Assembly (NCBI GenBank): GCA_900642245.1
Contig: CAAAJI010000010.1
Location: 313,379-330,034, forward strand
From: Fragilaria radians
Taxonomy: Eukaryota; Bacillariophyta; Fragilariophyceae; Fragilariales; Fragilariaceae
DNA length: 16,656 bases
Direction of reading: 5' to 3'
Under the pieces are notes generated by a model. The model worked only from the letters and a program-made list of their open reading frames with translations, had not been told where the DNA came from and made no database searches. The first letter of the stretch is position 1; each line of letters opens with the position of its first letter. The position numbers were made by a program, and so were the translations under genes. This document shows positions 1 to 8,298 of the stretch, piece by piece.

Positions 1-138
1 TTTTTGTTTGAGTGCTCTCATATCATCCATTCACTCATTTGGAACTTTGACAATTTGATGCTAATTTCCGAAAATGAATGACCAAGAAACGGATTGAACT
101 ATGGCGCTCATGTATTTCTAATATCTATTGATCCACAG

Positions 139-291
139 ATGGCATTGTCGAGTTGGAACTCCTCTCCTCCTAACCTTATTCTCTATAAAAAAATTACTGA
201 GGAAATTCATGAACACAAGCAATCAAGTCAAATTTTGAAGCAAAAATGTTATGGAGAACGCAGGATGATACCAATGGCAAACGTGCATTAA
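139..291 (+). CDS. Possible first exon or short ORF, unrecognised
   Basis: An ATG at 139 opens 50 codons that end at TAA 289-291. The peptide starts MALSSWNSSPPNLILYKK and is lysine/glutamate rich afterwards. The ATG directly follows a 'ccacag' that could also serve as a splice acceptor. A possible donor (gtgcat) lies at 283 just before the stop. Joined there, it would not be in frame with the better exon at 430-626, so I cannot link the two. No family is recognised and it could be chance. Confidence 0.2.
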   Translation: MALSSWNSSPPNLILYKKITEEIHEHKQSSQILKQKCYGERRMIPMANVH

Positions 292-429
292 TAGTATATG
301 TCATATAATCAATCTTAGATTTGCTGCAAAATCAAATTAACGCCTAAAAAAATAAAAATATCCAGGTTGTTATGTTGTCCATGCTCTGCAATAGGATGTA
401 GTGAATTGAATTCATTTCCTCGCAAACAG

Positions 430-644
430 GATGCATTCATTGCCCAGAATTTGCGGATTTTTATGCAATCATTCTGAAAGACGTTGCAATGAGGACGAGA
501 CACAAAGTTTATGTCACACTATACGTCGGCAATCGCAGTTCAAAGAAAGGCATTCACGACATAATTTATGAATTTCGAATGATTCTCAACGACATGTTTC
601 AACCATGCAAGTTCACAGATCACAAGGTATTATTATTCCTTTAA
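430..644 (+). CDS. Exon-like fragment with a CxxC motif, unrecognised gene
   Basis: A pyrimidine-rich acceptor (ttcatttcctcgcaaacag) ends at 429. From there a plus frame is open to TAA 642-644; alternatively it can splice at the donor gtatta at 627 into a short last exon, 713-745. The frame reads CIHCPEFADFYAIILKDV near its start and KGIHDIIYEFRMILNDMF later. The composition looks like real protein, with alternating hydrophobic and charged residues. The CIHC motif followed by a helix-like and then a strand-like stretch (HKVYVTLYV) recalls thioredoxin-fold proteins, but this is only a resemblance. There is no ATG at the exon start, so an upstream exon is required and was not resolved. Confidence 0.38.
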
Positions 645-981
645 GGGACATTAACATTAATCGCGAAATGAATGCTAAATTGTGGTTCATCGAGAATGTG
701 TTTAAATAGCAGATGGGCAATTATTTAGCCCATAGGGCAGTATAAACAATAGCTACAGTAAAGGAATAAATGTTTGAACATGGAAATTTCATGAATCTTC
801 AGTCGCGAAAGCTATCAAAAGAAATGATAAGCTGAAAAATTAAAAAATTATTTATAACAAAGCAATGCTTTGTTACAACATTTGAAAACAAGTATTGTGG
901 CAAAGAATAAATAAGATTGGCAGGGTGACACTAAAGATATGTAATTCAACCCCTTTATCTGACCGAGAAAAGGGAAACGAT
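645..981. other. Intergenic, no gene seen
   Basis: An AT-rich stretch with frequent stops in all frames. Apart from a possible small last exon at 713-745 belonging to the plus-strand fragment to its left, nothing is supported here. Confidence 0.5.
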
Positions 982-1205
982 CTAAGCTTTAGCATTAATA
1001 GGATAAACCAACCAAAATGAAACATTACTGATAAAGCCTTTTCCCCAATTCATAAGGTCCTTGTCATCTCCTCCGTTTTGTAATATTGCAAAACCAGCAT
1101 CTAGAATAGCTGTATCAAGAAAAAAAGAGTCACAATCATAAGAGAGTTCGATATTTGCTTACTCAGCTGATGAGAATAAGCTGGATCGGAGATGCCCCGC
1201 AGTTG
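982..1205 (-). CDS. Two spliced exons, 3' end of an unrecognised gene
   Basis: On the minus strand, exon 1205-1163 and exon 1109-982 are separated by a 53-base intron (1162-1110). The donor is gtaagc and the acceptor is a strong pyrimidine tract (ctctttttttcttgatacag). Both exons stay open in the joined frame and finish at a TAG at 984-982. The joined peptide includes LRGISDPAYSHQL before the junction and ILDAGFAILQNGG and FWLVYPINAKA after it. The upstream acceptor (gtcttag) is in phase 0. The family is not recognised. Proper splice sites plus a conserved frame make a real gene 3' end more likely than chance, but the earlier exons are unclear. Confidence 0.4.
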
Positions 1206-1994
1206 CTAAGACTATTTCAATCAAGGTCATCCAAATGGCTCAGAAGAAGCAAAACTAAAAAGAACATAATGCGTGTCGTTGACTGATAGTATGATACTAG
1301 AAGATATTTCGAATCCGGATCAGAGTGAATCCATTCAAATAGTAAAATACACTCACATTCTTAAAATCCTAACAAATTCCCTAAGTCTTAAAATTCCTAT
1401 TTGCCACTTGTATAATTCTTTTATAAGTTCCATCGAAAAAGGTCATTAATACATTGGGCTAATTATGAATACCATAGATAGTTTCAAGTCAGTCACACTA
1501 TTTCCCGAGGTGACATCAATATACACTATTCTAGAGATTTCTGCCATACATGCTGATTTGCATTTTAAGGAAGAAAGCCATGTAACTCTTTGTCTAATTG
1601 CCTCAATTTCCAATAGAACCAAGTCCCTAGTTTGGTGAAATCCTTAAATTTCATACTATCAAATTTTGGATCAAATCACTACAATGAAGGTTTTCGAATC
1701 AATGCTAGCGGAGATTATTAGAAATATTTGGATTGAAATTTCTGTTTATGGAACTTGATTATTGAAACCATACTTGAATGCCATGGTGAAGTAACTCTAG
1801 CACTAGCTACTTAATGATTGAGTAGAAGCTACCCATTATGTAGGACACAGAATCTAGAGCATAGTTTATTTCTTTAGTTAGTTGACTTTGATAGTTATGA
1901 CCAGTTTCATAAGACTTGTAAACTACTATAACTTAAACGATTAGGTAAGAGTCGAAGAATCTGTATATTCTTCTTACCTTGAGCTCCGCGATGC
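1206..1994. other. Region between CDC37 and the downstream minus-strand exons
   Basis: Apart from the open stretch at 1446-1643 there is no long frame. A near-perfect donor (AAG|GTAAGA, minus strand) sits at 1977, immediately downstream of the CDC37 stop. It indicates either a spliced 3' UTR or a tiny first exon of another gene. Confidence 0.4.
1446..1643 (-). other. Open minus-strand stretch, possible exon or LTR-like DNA
   Basis: A 65-codon frame without a stop runs from 1643 to TAA at 1448-1446. It contains TRDLVLLEIEAIRQRV and CMAEISRIVYIDV. It could be an upstream exon of the gene ending at 982, because possible donors at gtgtat and gtattc are in phase. Against this, the DNA just downstream on the same strand has a TATA-box-like 'cttataaaaga' (about 1415-1425), and nearby 'agtatcata' resembles a primer-binding-site style sequence, so an old LTR is an alternative. 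Confidence 0.2.
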
Positions 1995-3281
1995 TCATGA
2001 GTTATCACACCATAATCCTGAATCTACACATCTCTTCATGTGATACTGTGCTTCGCCTGGATCCATCGACAACAAGGCTTCTTTTAGCTTTTCTACATCG
2101 CGCGACTCAAAGGCTTCTTGCATTACAGCGGGAAGAGTTTCGATCACTTCAAGTGGATCAAGCCCCCCTGGTCCCAACCTTTCTTCTTTTGGGATACTTT
2201 CTAAATCAGTTCCTTCTTCATGCGCTCTAGCAATTTCCTGTTCTTTGCGTTCTCTATCCATTTCTTCTCGTTTGGTAACAGCTCTCGCAATAATTTTCTT
2301 AGCGAATTCATCAACTCCCAACATAAATCCTTCAAGGAGTTCTTTTTGCTCCATCCGTTTAAAGAAGGGAATGATAACGTTACCTGGGTGAGTGTGCATT
2401 GATTTTGCCAACTCAGCTATATTACTTATCATTTGAGATTGACGACAAGTAAGTTTCATCTTTTCTCGGTATCCATTCATCTCGTCTTCAAGTGATGCAA
2501 GAAGGAGGTAGTTTGATGCATTTTCTTGAAGCAGAATGTCTCCATACTTCAATAGATATTCTTTCGACGCTTCAAGAGATTCCATTTTCATGAACTCTTC
2601 CACAATTTCAGAATACTTTACAGTGAATTCATGGTAGGTATCAAATGAGGACGAAATTTCATCTTTCTTTGCAACGGGAGGAGAAGGAGATGCCACAGGA
2701 GCTTTGCTTGGAACAGTGGAAGTAGAGGATGCTACATTTTTCAAGGGTTTTTCAAGCTCTTTTTGGCAATTCGAGACTTCTACTTTGGGTGTCAAATCTT
2801 CCTTGGCTGCAGCATATCCTGAAGGAGTGTAGTTATCCTTGACTATATTCGCATTAACAATGGTACGTTCTTCTTTAACTTCACAGATATTATCAACGTT
2901 CCACTTTTTATTCTTTTCGATTTCTTGTAAACGCTTTTGTCGAAGCTCGTTTGCTTTCATCAACTCTTCTAATTCGGCTTTTAGACCTTCAGTATCGTCA
3001 AAATCATCATCATCCTCATAATCATCGTCATCGCACTTTTTCGATTGCAACAAATTTTCCAATTTTTTGATATCATGCTTGACCACTTGAATCCTTTGAT
3101 TGGCTTTTTCCATTGCAGCATCAATTTCTTTGATTTCCTGGGCTTCTTTCTCCTCTCGCTCAACTCTTGATCGATGTTTCATTCTAAACCAAGACTCCTT
3201 ATCGATATTCGGGTGTACATCTTCTTCGTCATCGGATAATTCAATCTTATCCCATTTAGAATAATCAAAGGGCTTTGACAT
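1995..3281 (-). CDS. CDC37: Hsp90 co-chaperone Cdc37
   Basis: Cdc37 delivers client protein kinases to Hsp90 in the cytosol. The 428-residue single-exon protein opens with MSKPFDYSKWDKIELSDDEE, the conserved N-terminus; Ser16 in the SDDEE context matches the CK2 phospho-serine (Ser13) of animal and yeast Cdc37. A coiled coil follows at about 30-125. It is interrupted by an acidic loop at 83-96 (only Asp, Glu, Tyr and Phe after Lys-Lys-Cys). A Ser/Pro/Ala-rich linker spans about 183-205. The Hsp90-binding middle domain is at about 215-340. The C-terminal domain contains LGPGGLDPLEVIETLP (369-384) and YHMKRCVDSGLW (413-424). The ATG at 3281 is preferred to the upstream in-frame ATG, which would add 13 non-conserved residues. 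Length agrees with the family (about 380-500). Family identity is secure. Confidence 0.96.
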   Translation of the reverse strand: MSKPFDYSKWDKIELSDDEEDVHPNIDKESWFRMKHRSRVEREEKEAQEIKEIDAAMEKANQRIQVVKHDIKKLENLLQSKKCDDDDYEDDDDFDDTEGLKAELEELMKANELRQKRLQEIEKNKKWNVDNICEVKEERTIVNANIVKDNYTPSGYAAAKEDLTPKVEVSNCQKELEKPLKNVASSTSTVPSKAPVASPSPPVAKKDEISSSFDTYHEFTVKYSEIVEEFMKMESLEASKEYLLKYGDILLQENASNYLLLASLEDEMNGYREKMKLTCRQSQMISNIAELAKSMHTHPGNVIIPFFKRMEQKELLEGFMLGVDEFAKKIIARAVTKREEMDRERKEQEIARAHEEGTDLESIPKEERLGPGGLDPLEVIETLPAVMQEAFESRDVEKLKEALLSMDPGEAQYHMKRCVDSGLWCDNS

Positions 3282-3690
3282 GATAGTGCTGCTTTCAAGA
3301 ATAAGAAGATATGCCTGCAAATTGTCAAGAAATCGGAAGCCATCTTTTCCCTCCTAAATCTTCTTCGTTAAGTTACGGGATAACACCTAATCTTAACGTT
3401 ACTGTATCATGTGATCCCTCTATCCATGTTTTCAGCATGAGACAAAGGTGGTTGATGAATGATCATCTTCGAATTGATTTCATCTCACTAACTTGTAACC
3501 ATCTGCATTCTCTTCAAGATGAGCTTTGTGTCATCAGATTTCCCATTTGGCAACTTCATTGCTAATGTATTGCAGGGTAGAACAACCTACGTTGCCTTTT
3601 TGTCACTGTTTGTGATGCAACCGTGATAACACGACATGGACATCACTCATATCACCTGTTGCAATTCTTTGTTCGGTTTACTATACTTAT
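3282..3690. promoter_or_regulatory. Upstream region of CDC37
   Basis: This stretch lies between the CDC37 start and the first clear homology to the copia relic. It must hold the CDC37 promoter and 5' UTR, but I cannot point to a convincing TATA box or initiator. A plus-strand open frame at 3311-3565 is probably chance. The right part may be the eroded 3' end of the copia relic. Confidence 0.3.
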
Positions 3691-3699
3691 CTTTCAAAA

Positions 3700-4660
3700 A
3701 GGAATAGAGCTTTCCACATTTTTTTACCGTTTAGATACATTCCTAACTGGAGAGTTTTTTAACAGAGAGATACTGCCGTGTAATTGATCTTCTTATCTAA
3801 TGCACGTGGCCAGTGTCGACATAATCAGCCTTTCTAGCTTTAAATCCCTTTTGAGAAGTTAACTCCATAAGTAGCTTTCTTCAGCGTCTGAATAGACATC
3901 TGATTGAAAGATCCTTTATTGGATTGGCTGAATTATCTACTCATTTGAATTGTCTTTAGGTACGACAAAATTCTCTTTACATCCTTGAGATGTCCTTTTC
4001 TTAGACACTTACTGAATCTACTCATTGTAGAGATTGCATATGCTATATTAAACCTTTCCAAAGCTACTATCCACGTAAATCTTCACCATTTTCGTAGAGG
4101 TGAATAATCTATTGCTGGGTAATATCTTTCACTCATTAGAGTCTTCATTGGCGTTGAAACCTTTTCAAAAAGATTCTGGAACTAAGATACTGATGGAATC
4201 TTGCTGTAGATGTTTTCAACCCACATATTGACCTTACTATATCTTACCTCTTGCCAAATATATCATCACAAAACTCAAGACCAGCAGTTATATTTTACTT
4301 GGCCTTTCCATACAAATAGACATACCTTATATTGCAAGCAATTCAGGATAGACGATAGAGTTCACCTCAGAAGAGTATAGTTATAACCGTCTCCATGTCA
4401 CAACTCCAGAATATGCGTCTCCTTCGTCATTAACTATCCGATTTCCGCCTGCATCTAGTCTTCCTTTTATCTCAGGTCATATTTGACAACAAATTTAATT
4501 GATGATAATTCTGATGACTGCTAGGAATAGTCTCTCTAAGGTCAATTCAACGGAAAGCTTGATTATCCGAACGTTCCTTTAACTCAGTCTTGTTTGCATC
4601 GTACAACAAAGTGTATCTTATCTCCTACCTGATTCAATCGCATTTTTGCTCCTTTGAGAA
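3700..4660 (-). mobile_element. Decayed Ty1/copia retrotransposon, RT-RNase H segment
   Basis: Reading the minus strand across frames gives the conserved copia order. About 4490-4400: GRLDAGGNR and DAYSGVVTWR (RT fingers, normally KARLVAGG...YSGVVS). About 4320-4250: a GLEF stretch (normally AGPEF) followed by RSICGLKTSTARFHQYLSSR (RT thumb side). About 4160-3930: STPMKTLMSERYYPAIDY, then RFNIAYAISTMSRFSKC and GHLKDVKRILSYLK. About 3885: YSDAEE. About 3820: DYVDTGHVH (RNase H Asp motif, normally YVDADHA). About 3770-3730: LLKNSPVRNVSKR then VESS. Several in-frame stops and frameshifts show it is dead. No gag, integrase or paired LTRs were found around it. The PDAEE-type motif is typical of diatom copia elements as I know them. 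Confidence 0.82.
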
Positions 4661-5077
4661 CTTAAATTCCAAAACTATATCTTGGAGACACAGGACTATT
4701 TAATGTTTTTATTATCATCTGTTGTTATATAAAATATCATTTGAGATTTACAATACAAGAGTAAGGTGGAAAAAAGCATTTTGTCTTGAGACCTTTTACT
4801 CATAATAGAGTTGATTATTGGGATGGGATTACTGAGGCTGAGTTTAAGGAAATAAATCATGACTTAGACTTGATTATATCTTTCCCTTGAACGAAAGTAT
4901 TTTATTCGAAGCTGCCACCCTTTCCTCTACTCACCTTATATTCAGGTTAGTTTGTACATCCCTACAAATATTGACTGCTTTATTCAAGACATTTTTTTCA
5001 TCAGCTGGGACTTATCAAGGCCTCTGTTTTTCTTCAAATAAAAAAAGCGTCACACCAAGGACGTAGCAGCCCAATAC
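4661..5077. other. Non-coding DNA between the two retrotransposon relics
   Basis: No frame of note and no homology I recognise. It may be eroded 5' copia sequence or the insertion-site flank of the gypsy element. Confidence 0.4.
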
Positions 5078-5511
5078 TGCTCTATGCTGAGTTGCACAAA
5101 GTGAAATTATGATATATTTTATCTATTTTGACTAGAATTGATCTTATTTGCGCCACGTCTAAAATTGATCTCATCCGAGCCAAATTGCCCTCTTGTGAAG
5201 GCCTTGCGTCACTCCTTCAGATGCGTGGGTTCAATTCCTGCTAAATCTTTATTATGCTGTACTTTTAATTAGTTTGAAACATAGATTAAATGGGTAGTTA
5301 ATGTCTTTAGTTCCCATACCTAAATGTTTAAATATATAGAATATTTATATTCTCTATATTTACTTGTACTAGCAGTCTTGGACGTCTCCAACACTGGTAC
5401 ACAAATATATCTCTTAGCCAAATCTAGTAATGTTAGACTGAATATTGTGCATTTCATATAAAGTTTTAAAGTTAATGTATTTCTTTTTAGTCTATACTTT
5501 AAAGTATGGCA
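5078..5511 (-). repeat. 3' LTR of the Ty3/gypsy element
   Basis: Direct repeat of 7842-8255. Its core (5363-5426) matches 8105-8168 at 60 of 64 bases by hand count. Read on the minus strand it starts with TG at 5511, next to the polypurine tract. The outer end is TG on the plus strand at 5078, so the terminal TG..CA form is kept. It contains a motif like a Pol III B box (gggttcaattcctgc, about 5227-5241), but no tRNA. Confidence 0.88.
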
Positions 5512-5523
5512 TTTGCTCCCAAG
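5512..5523 (-). promoter_or_regulatory. Candidate polypurine tract
   Basis: The minus-strand sequence cttgggagcaaa lies directly before the TG that opens the 3' LTR. This is the position and composition expected for the primer of plus-strand DNA synthesis. Confidence 0.5.
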
Positions 5524-5539
5524 ATAATACTTCATTTGG

Positions 5540-5709
5540 GTTTGTTGAAACGGAGTAATCCTGAAGATACTTTCCCTCTCAGATATAATTCCTTTCTGGA
5601 TTTGGATAGTCCTGTTTTTATATACTTTGGTGACTGGGTATGGACCTTTAAAAGTGTTGATAACTAAATAGGATTCCTTTGTTTTCCAATAATTCTTGGT
5701 TGTATTCAT
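5540..5709 (-). pseudogene. Integrase C-terminal GPY/F-type module
   Basis: The minus-strand frame starting at 5709 contains KGPYPVTKVYKNRTIQIQKG followed by IISERESI and RITPF. This is the GPY/F-like C-terminal module of Ty3/gypsy integrases. It runs straight into the LTR, as usual for the end of pol. It is separated from the integrase core upstream by frame changes. Confidence 0.7.
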
Positions 5710-5796
5710 AATGAATCGTTTTGTTACTTATTGGACTTATTAATGGTCTCCTGTTTTCGTTTTTGGATGCAATCCAAATTTGCTTTGAATGCAATA

Positions 5797-6580
5797 TTAT
5801 GAATCATGTCTCCACCAAACACCAGTTGGCAGGGAGTTGCCTGTAGTGTGGTGTAGTAGGTGCTTCTCATATACAGCCCATGCATTAAACTGAAGAAATA
5901 CTTCCTCTAAATTTTCATTTTCCAAGTCAAATGAGTTGAGCATGTCATTCACAAATTTGTGTAATTGCTCAATGATTGCATTTTCTTGTGGATTATGACA
6001 TGTTGTTGGCTTGGAATTTAATGTCCTAGGTCTCATACATCTGTTTGAAATCACGTTTAAATTTGCCCCCATTGTCAAAGACAATAACCTGAGGCCGCAG
6101 ATATCGTGTCAACCAGCTGTTATGAACAAATCCTGGATGGCAGTGGCCGATTTAATAGTGGCTTTGAAAATCTCAAACCAACCGGTGGCAGGATCTTTCA
6201 TAGTGAGAGCCAGTAGAACATGTGTCTTGAATGATGTCTTTATAGTAAAGGACCCACTAAGTCCACACAGACCATGACCCAGGGGTCAGATTCTGCTATT
6301 TTGGAAGGCAATAATTCATACTTCTTGCCCTCCTTTTTTGTTACTTCACAAAACGGACAAGGGGAACATAAACGTTCACCATCTTGTGTGAGACCATTCC
6401 AACTCATGGTGTTCCTGATGGTCTTTTAAGTACGTGTGTGTCCTGAATGAACTAAATATTCATGATACCGGGATAGTACTTTTGCTCTTGAGGATTGATA
6501 AATGTGTATTTTATCTATCTAACACAGAAGATCATATCCTTCAATGTGTTGCATTGCGTAGAAAGGTTGAGTTAACCCTT
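5797..6580 (-). pseudogene. Ty3/gypsy integrase (zinc-binding and catalytic core), broken
   Basis: Reading the minus strand from about 6560 downward gives a HEYLVHSGHTRT...CSPCPFC pattern (HHCC zinc-binding region). Then come MVCVDLVGP (first Asp), LTMKDPATGWFEIFKA, VIVFDNGGKFKRDF (second Asp) and NPQENAIIEQLHKFVNDML (catalytic Glu). All three members of the D,D-35-E triad are visible but lie in different frames. At least three frameshifts and a TGA stop within the core show it is inactive. Confidence 0.88.
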
Positions 6581-6699
6581 TTTTCTTAACTTATTGGCTC
6601 TTGTCTACTCTTTGAATATCAAGGCAGTACGCATTGGGAATTTGATGTTACTGATTTGTGCTTCAGATAGAAGTGCCAAAGCTTCTTCATTTTGAATTT

Positions 6700-7450
6700 T
6701 CAGTTCATCAATGTCTTAAATGGGATAAGATGTTTCTCCATATTTTTCAAGGAGCAACAGCTAGGGTAAAGACATGGTCTGAAGCTTTCAACCCATTGAA
6801 GGTATTGTTCTCGTGTTCTGTAAAGATTATAATTGGACAACCCAACTATATATTCTTGTTTTCTTTGCATTGTCCATAACAACTCATGTTCAGTTCTTGT
6901 ATATCTTCTTTGGGCTGTGTTGAGGTTTTGCAAATAAAAGGCTATGGGTTTTCTACCCTACATGCGCCTAGCTGGTGATCTGATGCATCTGTGTAGATGT
7001 GAAATGGTTCACTGAAGTCTGGGGAAGAAAGAAGTATGTCAGTTCCAATAGCCCTTTTGATTTTTTCAAACGCTTGTTGATGGGTTGGAAGCCATTCAAG
7101 CTTGTTGTTGCTTGATGTGAGACTTGTCAAAGGTGATTGTAGCTCACTTTGGCAAAACCACATGTTGCAATAACAGTTGACTACTCCAATGAATTGGTGT
7201 AATTCTTTTCTTGTTTTGGGGGCCTTAATGTTGAGAATGGTCTCAACTTTATTGTGTACTGGTTGGATACCTTGTCTAGTAATCCAATACCCCAGATATA
7301 TTCTTTAGATTTTGATGCATTTACTCTTGTACCAGCAGTTGAGAGTCTTGCAAGAACCATTTCAAATTAAGTGAGATGGTCCTGAAAGTGATTGTTTGTT
7401 AGTCTTACCAAATCATCAAGTTAGGTTTTTACATATTCCATATCTCGTCC
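6700..7450 (-). pseudogene. Ty3/gypsy reverse transcriptase (C-terminal half) and RNase H, broken
   Basis: Near 7430 the minus strand reads MEYVKT, then a stop, then LDDLVRLTNN. This is the YxDD catalytic motif with a TAA in place of the Tyr codon. Next come RLSTAGTRVNASKSK, a KLEWLPTHQQAFEKIKRAIG segment and FHIYTDASDHQLGA (first RNase H Asp). Then follow LNTAQRRYTRTEHELLWT (Glu motif) and a degraded tail to 6700. The fingers and upper palm of RT are absent, because only about 70 bases separate the protease tail from the LDD motif. Confidence 0.9.
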
Positions 7451-7499
7451 ATCAAAAGCTTAGGATCATTTGTGGTTAAATAAACCTGTATGAGCAATT

Positions 7500-7843
7500 T
7501 TAGGGTTTTAGATTACCCTTTCCTCTCATCAGAATACTGGCTGTGTTCCATGAGACAGCTTTATTATTGAAGTTAAGGATAATCCCCAATTCTGTAGGGA
7601 GATCTCTACCATTAATCATGCCATATGTGTTTGTTGACTTAGTGCTGTCATCCACATATCTACTCCCCACTAGTAAGGATGCCACTCCATTGGTCTTCTT
7701 GATTCTTTCCAAATTTTCCGATCACCTGAAATAGGTAACAGATTCTCCACAAGACATTTCAAAAACATCAATGTTAGCCGCAACCATTGCCTCATGCCAT
7801 CCCGGAGCCTTAATTGATCCAAGATCTCAATAATCTCACAATT
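7500..7843 (-). pseudogene. Gag and protease remnants
   Basis: From about 7790 to 7670 the minus strand reads ANIDVFEMSCGESVTYF then ENLERIKKTNG, in the style of the end of gag in algal gypsy elements. At about 7665-7530 it reads VDDSTKST then YGMINGRDLPTELGIILNF and NNKAVSW. This corresponds to the late part of a retroviral-type aspartic protease (normally YDMIxGRDLL.ELGI). The catalytic D-S/T-G region is not present. Only about 130 bases separate the 5' LTR from the protease, so nearly all of gag is deleted. Confidence 0.72.
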
Positions 7844-8255
7844 CTCTATGCTGGGTTGCACAAAGTGAAGTTATGAACTGTTTTATCCATTTCTCATTTG
7901 TGCCCACTTGTGAAGGTGTTGCATCAATTGTTCAGATGCATGTGTTCACTTCCTGCTAAATCTTTATCAAGATATGAGTTCATTCTCTTTATATCCTTAT
8001 TAAAACTATATTGCACTTTTAATTAGTTTTAATGGGTTTTTAATGCCTTTATTTCCCATACCTTGATGTATAAATATATAGAATATTGATATACTTTATA
8101 TTTACTTGTACTAGCAGTCTTGGATGTCTCCAACACTGGTACTCAAATACATCTCTTAGACAAATCTAATGTTGTGAGACTGAATATTTTTCATTTCATA
8201 TAAAGTTATAAAGTTAATGTATTTCTTTTTAGTCTATACTTTAACGTAAGACACA
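7842..8255 (-). repeat. 5' LTR of the Ty3/gypsy element
   Basis: Direct repeat of 5078-5511. Shared blocks include ctctatgctg-gttgcacaaagtgaa at the left end, tcctgctaaatctttat in the middle and ttaatgtatttctttttagtctatactttaa near the right end. Small indels separate the copies (434 versus 414 bases). No convincing primer-binding site follows it on the minus strand at 7843-7825. Confidence 0.88.
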
Positions 8256-8298
8256 TTTTCCAGGTGTTGGAAAGAATGCATTCTGATGAAAAAACTTT

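Larger units (their letters stand above)
5078..8255 (-). mobile_element. Ty3/gypsy LTR retrotransposon, degenerate and internally deleted
   Basis: Two direct repeats (5078-5511 and 7842-8255) flank a minus-strand pol region in the Ty3/gypsy order protease, RT, RNase H, integrase. The internal part is only about 2.3 kb, against roughly 4-5 kb for a full element. Most of gag, the protease active-site half and the N-terminal half of RT are missing. Multiple frameshifts and stops are visible. On the minus strand a purine-rich tract (cttgggagcaaa, 5523-5512) abuts the 3' LTR, as a polypurine tract should. No matching 5-base target duplication is visible at the outer ends. The element is non-functional. 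Confidence 0.92.

Noticed and set aside
3311..3565. 84-codon plus-strand open frame opposite the CDC37 5' end
   Set aside because: No motif and no splice or start context. Composition looks like chance in the CDC37 upstream region.
5215..5245. tRNA-like T-loop (gggttcaattcctgc), a perfect B-box style motif
   Set aside because: It lies inside the LTR, no cloverleaf or acceptor stem can be formed around it, and the same place in the other LTR copy (gtgttcacttcctgc) has lost the motif.
6011..6277. 88-codon plus-strand frame
   Set aside because: It is antisense to the integrase core of the gypsy element, whose minus-strand motifs explain the region.
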